Below are positions 1 through 6,264 of a DNA stretch of 7,460 nt, in pieces. The DNA comes from Lachnospiraceae bacterium (GTDB lineage: Bacteria; Bacillota_A; Clostridia; Lachnospirales; Lachnospiraceae). Location: positions 1 to 7,460 of the forward strand of contig JAGDBR010000033.1 of the NCBI GenBank assembly GCA_017958935.1, written 5' to 3'. The notes under the pieces are model-generated. The model was not told where the DNA came from and searched no databases. It worked only from the letters and a program-made list of their open reading frames with translations. Position 1 is the stretch's first letter; the number at the start of each line of letters is the position of its first letter. The position numbers and the translations under genes are program-made.

Positions 1-375
1 GCCGACACGCTGACCGGCCTGTTCAAGGAAACGCTGCAGGAGTTCTGGGGCGACGCGGTCGAGATCGACGACGACGCGGCCCTGACGTGGATGCGCCAGC
101 CGCATTACTACATGGGCCTGTACTCCTATGAATACAGCGCGGGCCTGACGATCGCGACGCAGGTGCTGAAGCGCATCGAGCGCGAAGGCGAGCAGGCGGT
201 GGAGGACTGGAAGAAGGTCCTGGCGGCCGGCAGCACGCTGGATCCGGTCGGACTCGCAGCGCTCGCGGGCGTCGACATCACGACGGACGCGGCGCTGAAG
301 GATACGATCGCCTACATCGGCAGCATCATCGACCATATCATCGAACTGACGGACGAACTGGAGCAGGAAAAGTAA
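1..375 (+). CDS. pepF: Oligoendopeptidase F, M3 family metallopeptidase (C-terminal 124 residues only)
   Basis: This is the 3' end of a gene that begins before the window; the frame is open from base 1 and stops at TAA 373-375. M3-family oligoendopeptidases are cytoplasmic zinc peptidases that cut short peptides. The visible part matches the C-terminal catalytic region. It has an RQPHYYMGLYSYEYSAG stretch (visible residues 32-48), the family's conserved His/Tyr-rich substrate-binding segment, followed by a helical tail with GSTLDPVGLAALAGVDI, typical of the end of PepF proteins. The HExxH zinc motif would lie upstream, so catalytic competence cannot be judged. The ATG at 91 is internal and not a start. 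The gene converges on the MATE gene, and a shared hairpin terminator follows. The family call is firm; the exact PepF subgroup is not resolved. Confidence 0.9.
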   Translation, partial: ADTLTGLFKETLQEFWGDAVEIDDDAALTWMRQPHYYMGLYSYEYSAGLTIATQVLKRIEREGEQAVEDWKKVLAAGSTLDPVGLAALAGVDITTDAALKDTIAYIGSIIDHIIELTDELEQEK

Positions 376-391
376 GCTGCCGGTGATCCGG

Positions 392-425
392 AAAAAAGAG
401 CGGGAGCCTTCGGGCTCCCGCTTTG
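392..425. terminator. Bidirectional intrinsic terminator between convergent pepF and MATE genes
   Basis: A perfect 10-bp GC-rich stem (399-408 AGCGGGAGCC with 413-422 GGCTCCCGCT) is closed by a C(UUCG)G tetraloop (409-412). On the plus strand it is followed by TTTGTGTTT. On the minus strand it is followed by a run of six T (complement of 392-397), so it should serve the MATE transcript at least as well as pepF. It starts 23 bases after the pepF stop and ends 26 bases before the MATE stop. Confidence 0.9.
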
Positions 426-448
426 TGTTTCCGTCAGTTTTTGGTAGA

Positions 449-1801
449 TCAGCCCGCTGCGGCCTTCGTTTCCCGCCGTTTCTTCAGCAAGTGGACCGTG
501 TAAGGGATCTGCAGACAGAGCATACAGATCCAGCCTGCTGCGCACGCGTAGGCGACGCCCGTGATGCCCATGGAACGGATCAGGAGCGAAGTCACGATGA
601 CGCGGCCCGTGATCTGGATCAGCGTGCCGTAAAGCGTGACGCGCATGTTGCCCAGGCCCCGGAAGAAGCCCTGCAGGCCGTTCGTGAAACCGGGCAGGAT
701 GTAGAAGAAGGCCATGATCCCGAAGTACTTCATGCCTTCCGCAAGCGTCAGCTCGCTTTCGCTGAAAAGCGAGAGGAGCGGCCGGCGGAAGAGCAGGATC
801 ACCGCGCAGATGAAGACGTAGTAGAGCGTTTCGAGCGCAAGGCCCGTCCAGAGTCCCTGCCGGATGCGCTGTTCCTTGCCCGCGCCGTCGTTCTGCGCGC
901 CGAAGGTCATCATCGCGTTCGAGATGCTGCGCTCCGGGACGAGCGCGAAGTCCTCGATCTTGCCGACCGCGTTGAAGGCCGCGATCGTGCTGACGCCGAG
1001 CGTATTGACCATGCCCTGGATGAAGAGCTTGCCGACCGGCTGCGAGCACTGCTGGAGCGCGGTCGCGCCGCCGTAGGACAGCGTCTTCAGGAAGAGATCC
1101 TTGTGGAAACGGAACTGTTCCCTGCCGATGTGCAGGACAGGCACTTTCCGGTAAACGTAAATGAGGCAGAACAGGGCGGAGAGCGCTTCGGCGATGACCG
1201 TCGCGAGCGCGGCGCCGACGACGCCCATCCGGAACACGGCGATGAACAGCAGATCCATCAGGATGTTCAGGACGGAAGAGACCGCAAGGAAGCGGACCGG
1301 CGTTTTCGAATCCCCGACGCTGCGGAGCGCAGCGGCATAAATGTTGTACAGGCAGGTGAACGGCATGCCGATGAAGATGATGCGAAGATACCGGACCGCA
1401 TCGTCCAGGATCTCGTCAGGTGTCTTCATCAGCTGAAGGATCTTGCGCGAGAAGATCAGCCCGCCGACGAGCACGACGGCAGACAGGATGCCGCCGAGGA
1501 TCAGCGACGTGCCCATCTCGTTCTTCAGCCGTACGTGGTCGCCCGCGCCGAAGCAGTTGCTCATGATGACCGACGCGCCGATGCAGGTGCCCGTGATGCC
1601 GAGGATCAGCAGGTTCATGACGGGATCCGCCGTGCCGACCGCGGCCAGCGCCGCATCGCCGGCGATCCGGCCGACGACGATCGAGTCGACGGCATTATAC
1701 GTCAGCTGAAACAGATTTCCGAGAATGAGCGGGATCGCGAAGAAGATCAGGTGTTTCCAGATGTTCCCCTGCGTCATGTCCCGCGTTTTTGCGTTTTTCA
1801 T
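449..1801 (-). CDS. MATE family multidrug/toxin efflux transporter
   Basis: Encodes a predicted 450-residue integral membrane protein of the MATE family, which exports cationic drugs or metabolites in exchange for Na+ or H+. The family's typical length is 440-460. The N terminus (MTQGNIWKHLIFFAIPLILGN, from residue 9) and the following TYNAVDSIVVGRIAG segment (Asp39) are hallmarks of clostridial DinF/NorM-like MATEs. Hydrophobic segments are spread along the whole chain, consistent with about 12 helices, and the C terminus is Lys/Arg-rich. I chose the ATG at 1799-1801. It has GAGG (1808-1811 on this strand) 6 bases upstream, whereas the longer frame starting at 1870 would begin inside the predicted -35 box. 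The ATG at 1777 is a weaker alternative. The gene diverges from the M20 peptidase gene and appears monocistronic, ending at the shared terminator. The substrate cannot be inferred. Confidence 0.93.
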   Translation of the reverse strand: MKNAKTRDMTQGNIWKHLIFFAIPLILGNLFQLTYNAVDSIVVGRIAGDAALAAVGTADPVMNLLILGITGTCIGASVIMSNCFGAGDHVRLKNEMGTSLILGGILSAVVLVGGLIFSRKILQLMKTPDEILDDAVRYLRIIFIGMPFTCLYNIYAAALRSVGDSKTPVRFLAVSSVLNILMDLLFIAVFRMGVVGAALATVIAEALSALFCLIYVYRKVPVLHIGREQFRFHKDLFLKTLSYGGATALQQCSQPVGKLFIQGMVNTLGVSTIAAFNAVGKIEDFALVPERSISNAMMTFGAQNDGAGKEQRIRQGLWTGLALETLYYVFICAVILLFRRPLLSLFSESELTLAEGMKYFGIMAFFYILPGFTNGLQGFFRGLGNMRVTLYGTLIQITGRVIVTSLLIRSMGITGVAYACAAGWICMLCLQIPYTVHLLKKRRETKAAAG

Positions 1802-1841
1802 GAGGATCCTCGCCGGATGATGATTGAAGTCCGATATCCTA

Positions 1842-1870
1842 TTTATACCGATTATTACGCAAAAAAGCAA
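1842..1870 (-). promoter_or_regulatory. Probable sigma-A-type promoter of the MATE gene
   Basis: Reading the minus strand, TTGCTT (1865-1870) and TATAAA (1842-1847) are separated by 17 bases. Transcription would start near 1835, giving a leader of about 34 bases before the chosen ATG at 1801. The position argues against the upstream in-frame ATG at 1870. Confidence 0.6.
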
Positions 1871-1899
1871 TCAAAACAGGCGATTATGCGTGTTTTTGT

Positions 1900-1929
1900 G
1901 TGGCATTCGCCCTTGTTTTGGATTATAAT
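1900..1929 (+). promoter_or_regulatory. Probable promoter of the M20 dipeptidase-SDR pair
   Basis: There is a perfect TATAAT -10 box at 1924-1929. The best -35 is GTGGCA (1900-1905, 4 of 6 matches to TTGACA) with an 18-base spacer. A start near 1936 leaves about 35 bases of leader, containing AAAGGAG (1957-1963) 7 bases before the ATG at 1971. The -10 is convincing and the -35 is weak, which may mean an activator is needed. Confidence 0.6.
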
Positions 1930-1970
1930 GATACCGATCTGCAGCGATGCATGCATAAAGGAGAAACGTC

Positions 1971-3329
1971 ATGACAGTGAAAGAAACGATCGATACATAC
2001 GAAGAGCCGATGCTCGCGGCGCTCTCGCGCCTCGTGCGCCATAACTCGGTCCGCGGGGAAGAGAAGCCAGGCATGCCGTTCGGCGAAGGGCCGGCGGCCG
2101 CGCTGAAGGAAGCGCTTCAGATCGCGGAGGAGATGGGCTTTCATACCGTGAACCTGGATAATTACTGCGGCTACGCGGAAATGGGCGAAGGCAAGGACCT
2201 GATCGGCATCGCCGCACACCTGGACATCGTGCCGGCAGGCGACGGCTGGGATACGGATCCGTTCGTGATGACGCGGGACGGCGATCTCGTCTACGGCCGC
2301 GGCACGACGGATGACAAGGGGCCGGCCGTGGAATCTTTGTTTGCGATGAAGCTGCTGCGGGACGCGGGCATTTCGCTGAACAAGCGCGTCCGCCTGATCT
2401 TCGGGTGCAACGAAGAGACCGGGTCGCTCTGCATGGCGCATTACAATGAAGTCGAAGAACCGCTGACGCTCGGTTTCACCCCGGACGCGAACTTCCCCTG
2501 CATTTACGGCGAGAAAGGCCACATGGCGATGATCGCGAAGAGCAGGGACACGAAGATCCTGTTTATGAAAGGCGGATTCGTGACGAACGCGGTCTGTCAC
2601 CGCTGCACGACCGTCATTCCGGCAGACGAAGTGTGCGCCGACGCGCTGCGCGCTTCTCTTGCGGAAACCCCACTCAAATCCTTCTCCGTCACGGAAGCGG
2701 ACGGGAAGCTGACGATCGAAGCCGAAGGCGTCGCGGCGCACGCAAGCCTTCCGCTGCTCGGCGTCAATGCGGCCGGCTGCACGATGCAGGCGCTGGCTTC
2801 CGCCGGTTTCAAGGACGATTTCGTCGAATTCTACAACGCGCACATCGGCACGGCCTGCGACGGAAGCGGCGTCGGCCTGGACTTCAAGGACGAATACGGC
2901 GCCCTGACCTTCAATAACGGCATGGTCCTGACCGAGAACGGGGAGATCATCTGCACGATCGACATCCGCGTGCCGGTGACCGTCCGAAAAGAGCAGCTTG
3001 AGGAAGCGATGGCGCCTTATCTTGAGACGGAGCAGGGCAGTTTCAGGATCCTCCACATCGGAGATCCGCTGTTCTTCCCGCCGGATTCGCCGCTCGTGAA
3101 AGCGCTGCACCGGGCTTACGTCGACGTGACCGGCGATACGGTGCATCAGCCGATGGTCATCGGCGGCGGCACGTACGCGAAGGCCCTGCCGGGCATCATC
3201 GCGTTCGGCCCCGAGATGGCGGACAAGGATTACCGCATCCACAACGCGAACGAATTCATCGAAGTGTCCGGCATGAAGCAGGCCGTCGAGATCTACGCGA
3301 AGGCGCTGCAGAACCTGCTGGAACTGTAA
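1971..3329 (+). CDS. M20 family metallodipeptidase, PepV/Sapep-like
   Basis: A 452-residue protein, slightly shorter than typical PepV (about 470). PepV-type enzymes are cytoplasmic di-zinc dipeptidases that hydrolyse dipeptides and some tripeptides. The metal and catalytic residues are all visible: His83 and Asp85 in AAHLDIVPAGDGW, bridging Asp114 in YGRGTTDDKGP, catalytic/metal pair Glu148-Glu149 in NEETGS, Asp172 in FTPDANFP, and the late His424 in DYRIHNANEF. His257 (AAHAS) lies in the lid domain and corresponds to the lid histidine that contacts substrate in PepV. The start has AAAGGAG at 1957-1963. The SDR gene follows after 36 bases with no terminator, so the two are probably co-transcribed. 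With the neighbouring pepF this suggests peptide scavenging. The family is certain; whether the substrate is a dipeptide or another amide is inferred from the PepV resemblance. Confidence 0.93.
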   Translation: MTVKETIDTYEEPMLAALSRLVRHNSVRGEEKPGMPFGEGPAAALKEALQIAEEMGFHTVNLDNYCGYAEMGEGKDLIGIAAHLDIVPAGDGWDTDPFVMTRDGDLVYGRGTTDDKGPAVESLFAMKLLRDAGISLNKRVRLIFGCNEETGSLCMAHYNEVEEPLTLGFTPDANFPCIYGEKGHMAMIAKSRDTKILFMKGGFVTNAVCHRCTTVIPADEVCADALRASLAETPLKSFSVTEADGKLTIEAEGVAAHASLPLLGVNAAGCTMQALASAGFKDDFVEFYNAHIGTACDGSGVGLDFKDEYGALTFNNGMVLTENGEIICTIDIRVPVTVRKEQLEEAMAPYLETEQGSFRILHIGDPLFFPPDSPLVKALHRAYVDVTGDTVHQPMVIGGGTYAKALPGIIAFGPEMADKDYRIHNANEFIEVSGMKQAVEIYAKALQNLLEL

Positions 3330-3365
3330 GGATGCGCATCGGCGCAGACGCGGAGGAAGCATTCC

Positions 3366-4091
3366 ATGGGCGGATTTGAGCATAAAACGGTCATCGGGAC
3401 GGTCGGCGCGCACGGCATCGGGAAAGCGACGGCGGAAGCCTTCGAACGGGAAGGCGCAGACGTCGTCGTGATCGACAAGGCGCCGGGCAGTCATTACGTC
3501 GGAGACATCAGCAAGAAAGAAGTACTCGAAGCCTTCGCGTCATATGTGAAGGAACGCTTCGGGAAGGTCGACGTCCTTGTGAACAACGCGCGTCCGCTGA
3601 TGAAGGGCATCGATGAATGCAGCTACGAGGAGTTCGGTTATGCGCTCGCGGTCGGCGTCACGGCGCCGTTCTACCTGACGAAACTATTGCTTCCGCTGTT
3701 TGCGCCCGGCGCTTCGGTCATCAACATTTCGTCGACGCGCGACCGCATGAGCCAGCCGCAGACGGAGAGCTATACCGCCGCGAAGGGCGGGATCGCCGCG
3801 CTGACGCACGCGCTGGCCGTGAGCCTTTCGGGCAAGGTCCGCGTGAATTCGGTCTCGCCGGGCTGGATCGACACGGCCTACACGGTCTATGAAGGCCCGG
3901 ACGCCTACCAGCAGCCGGCCGGCCGTGTCGGCGATCCGGACGACATCGCGAACCTGATCCTCTTTCTGGCGTCCGAAAAAGCCGGTTTCATCACGGGTGA
4001 GAACATCGCCGTCGACGGCGGCATGACGAAGCTGATGATCTATCACGGCGACCACGGCTGGACGCTGGACGAAGGCCCCGGTGCGTGTTGA
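3366..4091 (+). CDS. Short-chain dehydrogenase/reductase (SDR) with atypical cofactor motifs
   Basis: A 241-residue classical-size SDR, probably an NAD(P)-dependent cytoplasmic oxidoreductase of unknown substrate. Visible elements are a Rossmann motif at residues 11-19 (GTVGAHGIG), an acidic residue after beta-2 (IDKAP, Asp37, which suggests NAD preference), Asp47 in the VGDIS turn, NNAR at 73-76, catalytic Ser123 in NISSTR, Tyr136 and Lys140 (YTAAK), the SPGWIDT loop (164-170) and VDGG near the end. Departures from consensus: the first glycine of TGxxxGxG is Val13, NNAG reads NNAR, and the position of the usual catalytic-tetrad Asn appears to be Gly97. Ser-Tyr-Lys is intact, so activity remains plausible. 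The start is supported by GGAGG (3352-3356) 9 bases upstream. A small perfect palindrome, GATGCGCATC, lies in the gap at 3331-3340. The gene probably forms an operon with the M20 peptidase gene. Its TGA lies within the -35 box of the next promoter. Confidence 0.88.
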   Translation: MGGFEHKTVIGTVGAHGIGKATAEAFEREGADVVVIDKAPGSHYVGDISKKEVLEAFASYVKERFGKVDVLVNNARPLMKGIDECSYEEFGYALAVGVTAPFYLTKLLLPLFAPGASVINISSTRDRMSQPQTESYTAAKGGIAALTHALAVSLSGKVRVNSVSPGWIDTAYTVYEGPDAYQQPAGRVGDPDDIANLILFLASEKAGFITGENIAVDGGMTKLMIYHGDHGWTLDEGPGAC

Positions 4092-4141
4092 CAAACAGGC
4101 GCCTTTATGCTAATTTGATTCTGTCCGAAAAGTCAGGACAG
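4088..4141 (+). promoter_or_regulatory. Strong promoter with an inverted repeat at the start site, before the 194-residue gene
   Basis: A perfect -35 TTGACA (4088-4093) overlaps the SDR stop codon. After a 17-base spacer comes TAATTT (4111-4116) preceded by TG-N (4108-4110), an extended -10. The expected start near 4123 falls inside an inverted repeat, CTGTCC (4121-4126), nine bases, GGACAG (4136-4141). The repeat could be an operator or a 5' hairpin of the transcript. It has no following T-run, so it is not a convincing terminator for the SDR operon. Confidence 0.65.
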
Positions 4142-4187
4142 TACACATAATCTGATTTTCTATGCATCACAGAAAAGGAGACAGAAC

Positions 4188-4772
4188 ATGGGACTTTTTG
4201 ACAAGCTTTTCTCGAAAGAAGTCATGAGCAAGATCGAGGAAGTGCAGAAGAAGGCCGAGGAAGCGATCGGCGGTGCGATCGACAAGATCCTGCCGGATGA
4301 GAAGAAGGCGGAAGAAGCGGTTCAACAGGCGCAGAACGCCGCCGAACAGGTGCAGGACACCGCCGGACAGGCACAGACTGCCGCACAGAACGCCGTTTCC
4401 GCCGCCAAGGAGCAGTTCGAGATCCTTGCGGACGCCGTCGGGTCCGAGATCGAGAACCGCGGATCAGCCGCTTATTTCAAGGAGGTCATCGAGAAGAACC
4501 TTTCCGGGACCGAAGTGAAATGCGGCGTCAGCCTGGAAGAGATCGGGGTTTCCGAGCCGAAGCGGAACGAGCCGCCCACAGCCGTCGTTTACAAAGACGG
4601 CGCGCCCGCTGCCGTTCTGTACATCGTGAAGAAGAACTCTTACAGACGCGAGTGCTATACCTTCGCCATGGCAGCCTGCAAGGCGGCAGGCATTCCGGCG
4701 CTCCGCTTCATGGAAGAGTTCCGCAATGATCCGGGTTATGTAGCCGGACGTGTTGATGCCGTTCTGAAATAA
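4188..4772 (+). CDS. Hypothetical protein: amphipathic N terminus, Ala/Gln-rich coiled coil, nuclease-like C-terminal domain
   Basis: A 194-residue protein I do not recognise by name. It starts with MGLFDKLFSKE, a short amphipathic helix of a kind often found at membrane-associated N termini, and no signal peptide is visible. Residues 14-75 are rich in Glu, Lys, Gln and Ala with a heptad-like pattern, so a coiled coil is likely. Residues 92-194 form a compact domain. Its last part (TAVVYKDGAPAAVLYIVKK, then YTFAMAACKAAGIPALRF) follows the strand-strand-helix-strand order of restriction-endonuclease-like domains such as DUF2726 (hydrophobic strand, Asp/Glu-x-Lys strand, helix, AGIPxLR strand). 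The acidic catalytic residues seem absent (YIVKK in place of IExxK), so if related it would be a non-catalytic relative; this is inference. The start has AAAAGGAG (4173-4180) 7 bases upstream, behind a strong promoter. The structured RNA region and RT gene follow with no terminator directly after the stop. Confidence 0.85.
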   Translation: MGLFDKLFSKEVMSKIEEVQKKAEEAIGGAIDKILPDEKKAEEAVQQAQNAAEQVQDTAGQAQTAAQNAVSAAKEQFEILADAVGSEIENRGSAAYFKEVIEKNLSGTEVKCGVSLEEIGVSEPKRNEPPTAVVYKDGAPAAVLYIVKKNSYRRECYTFAMAACKAAGIPALRFMEEFRNDPGYVAGRVDAVLK

Positions 4773-4796
4773 CGGGAAGCGTCGGGCTTTAACAAT

Positions 4797-4939
4797 AGAG
4801 AACAGAGGGAAAGCATGTATCATGCCCTGTGAAGAATCCAGCGCGGTCTGCAGCCTTCGGGCATTGTTGCAGGCAATGGGCCGCGTACGGTTCCGTTTTG
4901 CCGGATGCCGGCAATCAAAGCCGATTCCCTCTGTTCTCT
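4797..4939 (+). ncRNA. Candidate structured RNA upstream of the reverse transcriptase gene
   Basis: A perfect 15-bp inverted repeat (AGAGAACAGAGGGAA at 4797-4811 and its complement at 4925-4939) closes a 113-base interior and is followed by five T (4939-4943). Inside are four nested or serial hairpins. GCATG/CATGC (4813-4825) has a 3-base loop. A compound stem spans 4842-4885: CGCGG with CCGCG, CTGCA (4848-4852) with TGCAG (4868-4872), and GCC(UUCG)GGC at 4853-4862. ACG/CGT closes a GTTC loop (4887-4896). TTGCCGG/CCGGCAA (4898-4914) has a 3-base loop. No protein frame here is convincing. Its position, 69 bases before the RT start, matches where retrons and several RT defence systems keep their non-coding RNA. 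It could equally be a cis-acting leader. No clear promoter of its own is seen, so it may be carried on the 4188 gene's transcript. Confidence 0.6.
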
Positions 4940-4953
4940 TTTTATGAAGCGGG

Positions 4954-4987
4954 ATGCCGTGCGGGAACTGCTCCGTGCGGCATTTTT
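4954..4987 (+). terminator. Intrinsic terminator/attenuator in the RT leader
   Basis: Bases 4954-4965 (ATGCCGTGCGGG) pair with 4972-4983 (TCCGTGCGGCAT): 12 pairs including three G-U, with a 6-base loop, followed directly by T at 4983-4987. The hairpin lies after the structured RNA and ends 20 bases before the RT start codon. It would therefore end most transcripts coming from upstream and leave the RT to readthrough. Bases 4881-4884 and 4887-4890 (CCGC, ACGG) can pair with 4957-4964 of the 5' arm across a 2-base bulge, a possible antiterminator. Confidence 0.7.
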
Positions 4988-5007
4988 ACAAGGTGGAAAG
5001 GCAAGCC

Positions 5008-6264
5008 ATGTCACTTCTGGAAGCGCTCGGCGATCATTCGGTCTGGGAAGGATACCTCGCCGAAAAGCGCGAAGGACGGCATCTGACGAAATGGGAAGAC
5101 GCTGATCTTTCGAAGCTGATCGAAAACCGGGAATATGAGCCTGTGGTCCGGCGTCTGCTGGACGGCGGGCGCTTTTCCGTGCCTGAAAAGAAGGCGGTCC
5201 AGAAGATCGATTCGCAGAAGAAACGCATCGTCTATGTGTTCCCGCGTGAAGAGAACCATGTGCAGAAGCTGCTGGCGTTCCTGCTGATCCGCAAATACGA
5301 TTCCTGCTTTTCCGAAAACCTGTATTCTTTCCGCGTGCGCTACGGCGCCGGCCGGGCGGTGCAGCGTCTGCTGTGCGTCCGGGACCTGCGCAAAAAGTAT
5401 ACCTACAAAGCGGACATCAGCAATTACTTCAATTCCGTCGACACGGCGCGCATGCTCCGGATCCTGGAGCGCGTCCTGGCCGACGATCCCGCGCTGTTTC
5501 GTCTGTTTTCCGTCACGCTGTCGGACCGTTCGGCCTATCAGGACGGTGAACTGATCGAGGAGGACAAGGGCGTCATGGCGGGCTCTCCGCTGGCCGTTTT
5601 CTGCGCGAACCTGTATCTGGACGATCTGGACAGGTCGTTCGCGGACGGAGCGGTCCTGTATGCGCGCTATTCGGACGACATCATCGTTTTCGCGGATACG
5701 GAAGAGGAGCGGGAGGAGGCAGCGCGGCAGATCGCAGCGTCCCTGAAGGCGCACGGGCTGTCCGTGAATGCGGAGAAAGAATTCCGCACCGCGCCCGGCG
5801 AAAAATGGACCTTCCTGGGCTTCAGCTATGAGAACGGCGTCGTCGACGTCGCGCCGGTGTCCGTCGAAAAGCTGAAGGCGAAGATGCGGCGGCGCGCCCG
5901 CGCGATCAAGCGCTGGCAGATCCGGAAGAACGCGACCGGCGTGAACGCGGCGACGGCCTTCATCCGCAGCATGAACCGCAAGTTCTTCTCGGCGGACTCG
6001 AGTCATGAGCTGACGTGGACGCGATGGTATTTCCCGCTGATCACGACGGACAAGACACTCGGGGAACTCGATCATTACATGCAGTACTGGGTGCGGTACC
6101 TCGTTTCCGGCCGTCACCGGAAGGGCAATTACAGGTTCCGCTACGAGGAGATGAAGAAACTGGGCTACGAAAGCCTCGTCCATGCCTGGTACGAAGGAAA
6201 GACCGCGCCGGAAAAAGAAGCATCCGGCGAAGCGGCACGGAAAGGGGAAGAAAACAGTGAATGA
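5008..6264 (+). CDS. Stand-alone reverse transcriptase (RNA-directed DNA polymerase), YSDD type
   Basis: A 418-residue reverse transcriptase. Order of motifs: N-terminal extension (1-65); RT0/1 KKRIVYVFPREENHVQKLL (71-89); RT2 NLYSFRVRYGAGRAV (104-118); RT3 YKADISNYFNSVD (133-145, catalytic Asp136); RT4 KGVMAGSPLAVFCANLYLDDLD (187-208); RT5 YARYSDDIIVFA (218-229, catalytic Asp223-Asp224); RT6 HGLSVNAEKEF (249-259); RT7 WTFLGFSYENG (267-277); then a basic thumb-like region (285-380) with NRKFF and ELTWTRW. All three catalytic aspartates are present, so it should be active. There is no maturase X, endonuclease, protease or nitrilase domain. The retron markers (NAxxH and VTG) are absent. I start at ATG 5008, with GGAAAGG (4995-5001) 6 bases upstream; the in-frame ATG at 4954 lies in the terminator stem. 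The TGA overlaps the acyltransferase start. Codon use matches the neighbours, so recent transfer is not indicated. The class (unknown-group or DRT type) cannot be assigned by eye. Confidence 0.93.
   Translation: MSLLEALGDHSVWEGYLAEKREGRHLTKWEDADLSKLIENREYEPVVRRLLDGGRFSVPEKKAVQKIDSQKKRIVYVFPREENHVQKLLAFLLIRKYDSCFSENLYSFRVRYGAGRAVQRLLCVRDLRKKYTYKADISNYFNSVDTARMLRILERVLADDPALFRLFSVTLSDRSAYQDGELIEEDKGVMAGSPLAVFCANLYLDDLDRSFADGAVLYARYSDDIIVFADTEEEREEAARQIAASLKAHGLSVNAEKEFRTAPGEKWTFLGFSYENGVVDVAPVSVEKLKAKMRRRARAIKRWQIRKNATGVNAATAFIRSMNRKFFSADSSHELTWTRWYFPLITTDKTLGELDHYMQYWVRYLVSGRHRKGNYRFRYEEMKKLGYESLVHAWYEGKTAPEKEASGEAARKGEENSE

Noticed and set aside
1802..1970. AAAACA-N12-TGTTTT (1873-1896) and a second TGTTTTG (1914-1920) in the divergent promoter region, as possible operators
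   Set aside because: They are short AT-rich repeats in an AT-rich promoter region, with no recognised regulator site or regulator gene nearby.
3331..3340. Perfect palindrome GATGCGCATC in the gap between the M20 and SDR genes
   Set aside because: It has no loop and no T-run, so it is not a terminator, and a single short palindrome is weak evidence for an operator.
383..3494. Very long open frames on the opposite strands of the MATE (383-2044, plus) and M20/SDR (1923-3494, minus) genes
   Set aside because: They have low-complexity, Arg/Asp/His-rich translations with no domain, produced by the GC-biased third codon positions of the true genes. The same applies to 5011-6447 and 6041-7348 on the minus strand.
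4884..4893. CGTACGGTTC, identical to the 3' strand typical of group II intron domain V
   Set aside because: No matching 5' strand (GAGCCGTAY-like) with a catalytic triad lies about 25 bases upstream, and it sits before rather than after the RT gene. I treat it as chance, although a decayed intron RNA origin for the leader is conceivable.
4797..4939. Miniature inverted-repeat transposable element with 15-bp terminal repeats
   Set aside because: No target-site duplication flanks the repeats (AAT on the left, TTT on the right), and the interior is full of hairpins and sits precisely before the RT. A structured RNA explains it better.
4954..5007. 18-codon N-terminal extension of the RT from ATG 4954
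   Set aside because: The ATG forms the base of the terminator hairpin and has no good ribosome site; ATG 5008 has one at suitable spacing.
4773..6264. Retron or diversity-generating retroelement
   Set aside because: The RT lacks NAxxH and VTG retron signatures. I see no template/variable repeat pair with adenine-specific differences and no Avd-like gene in the window.
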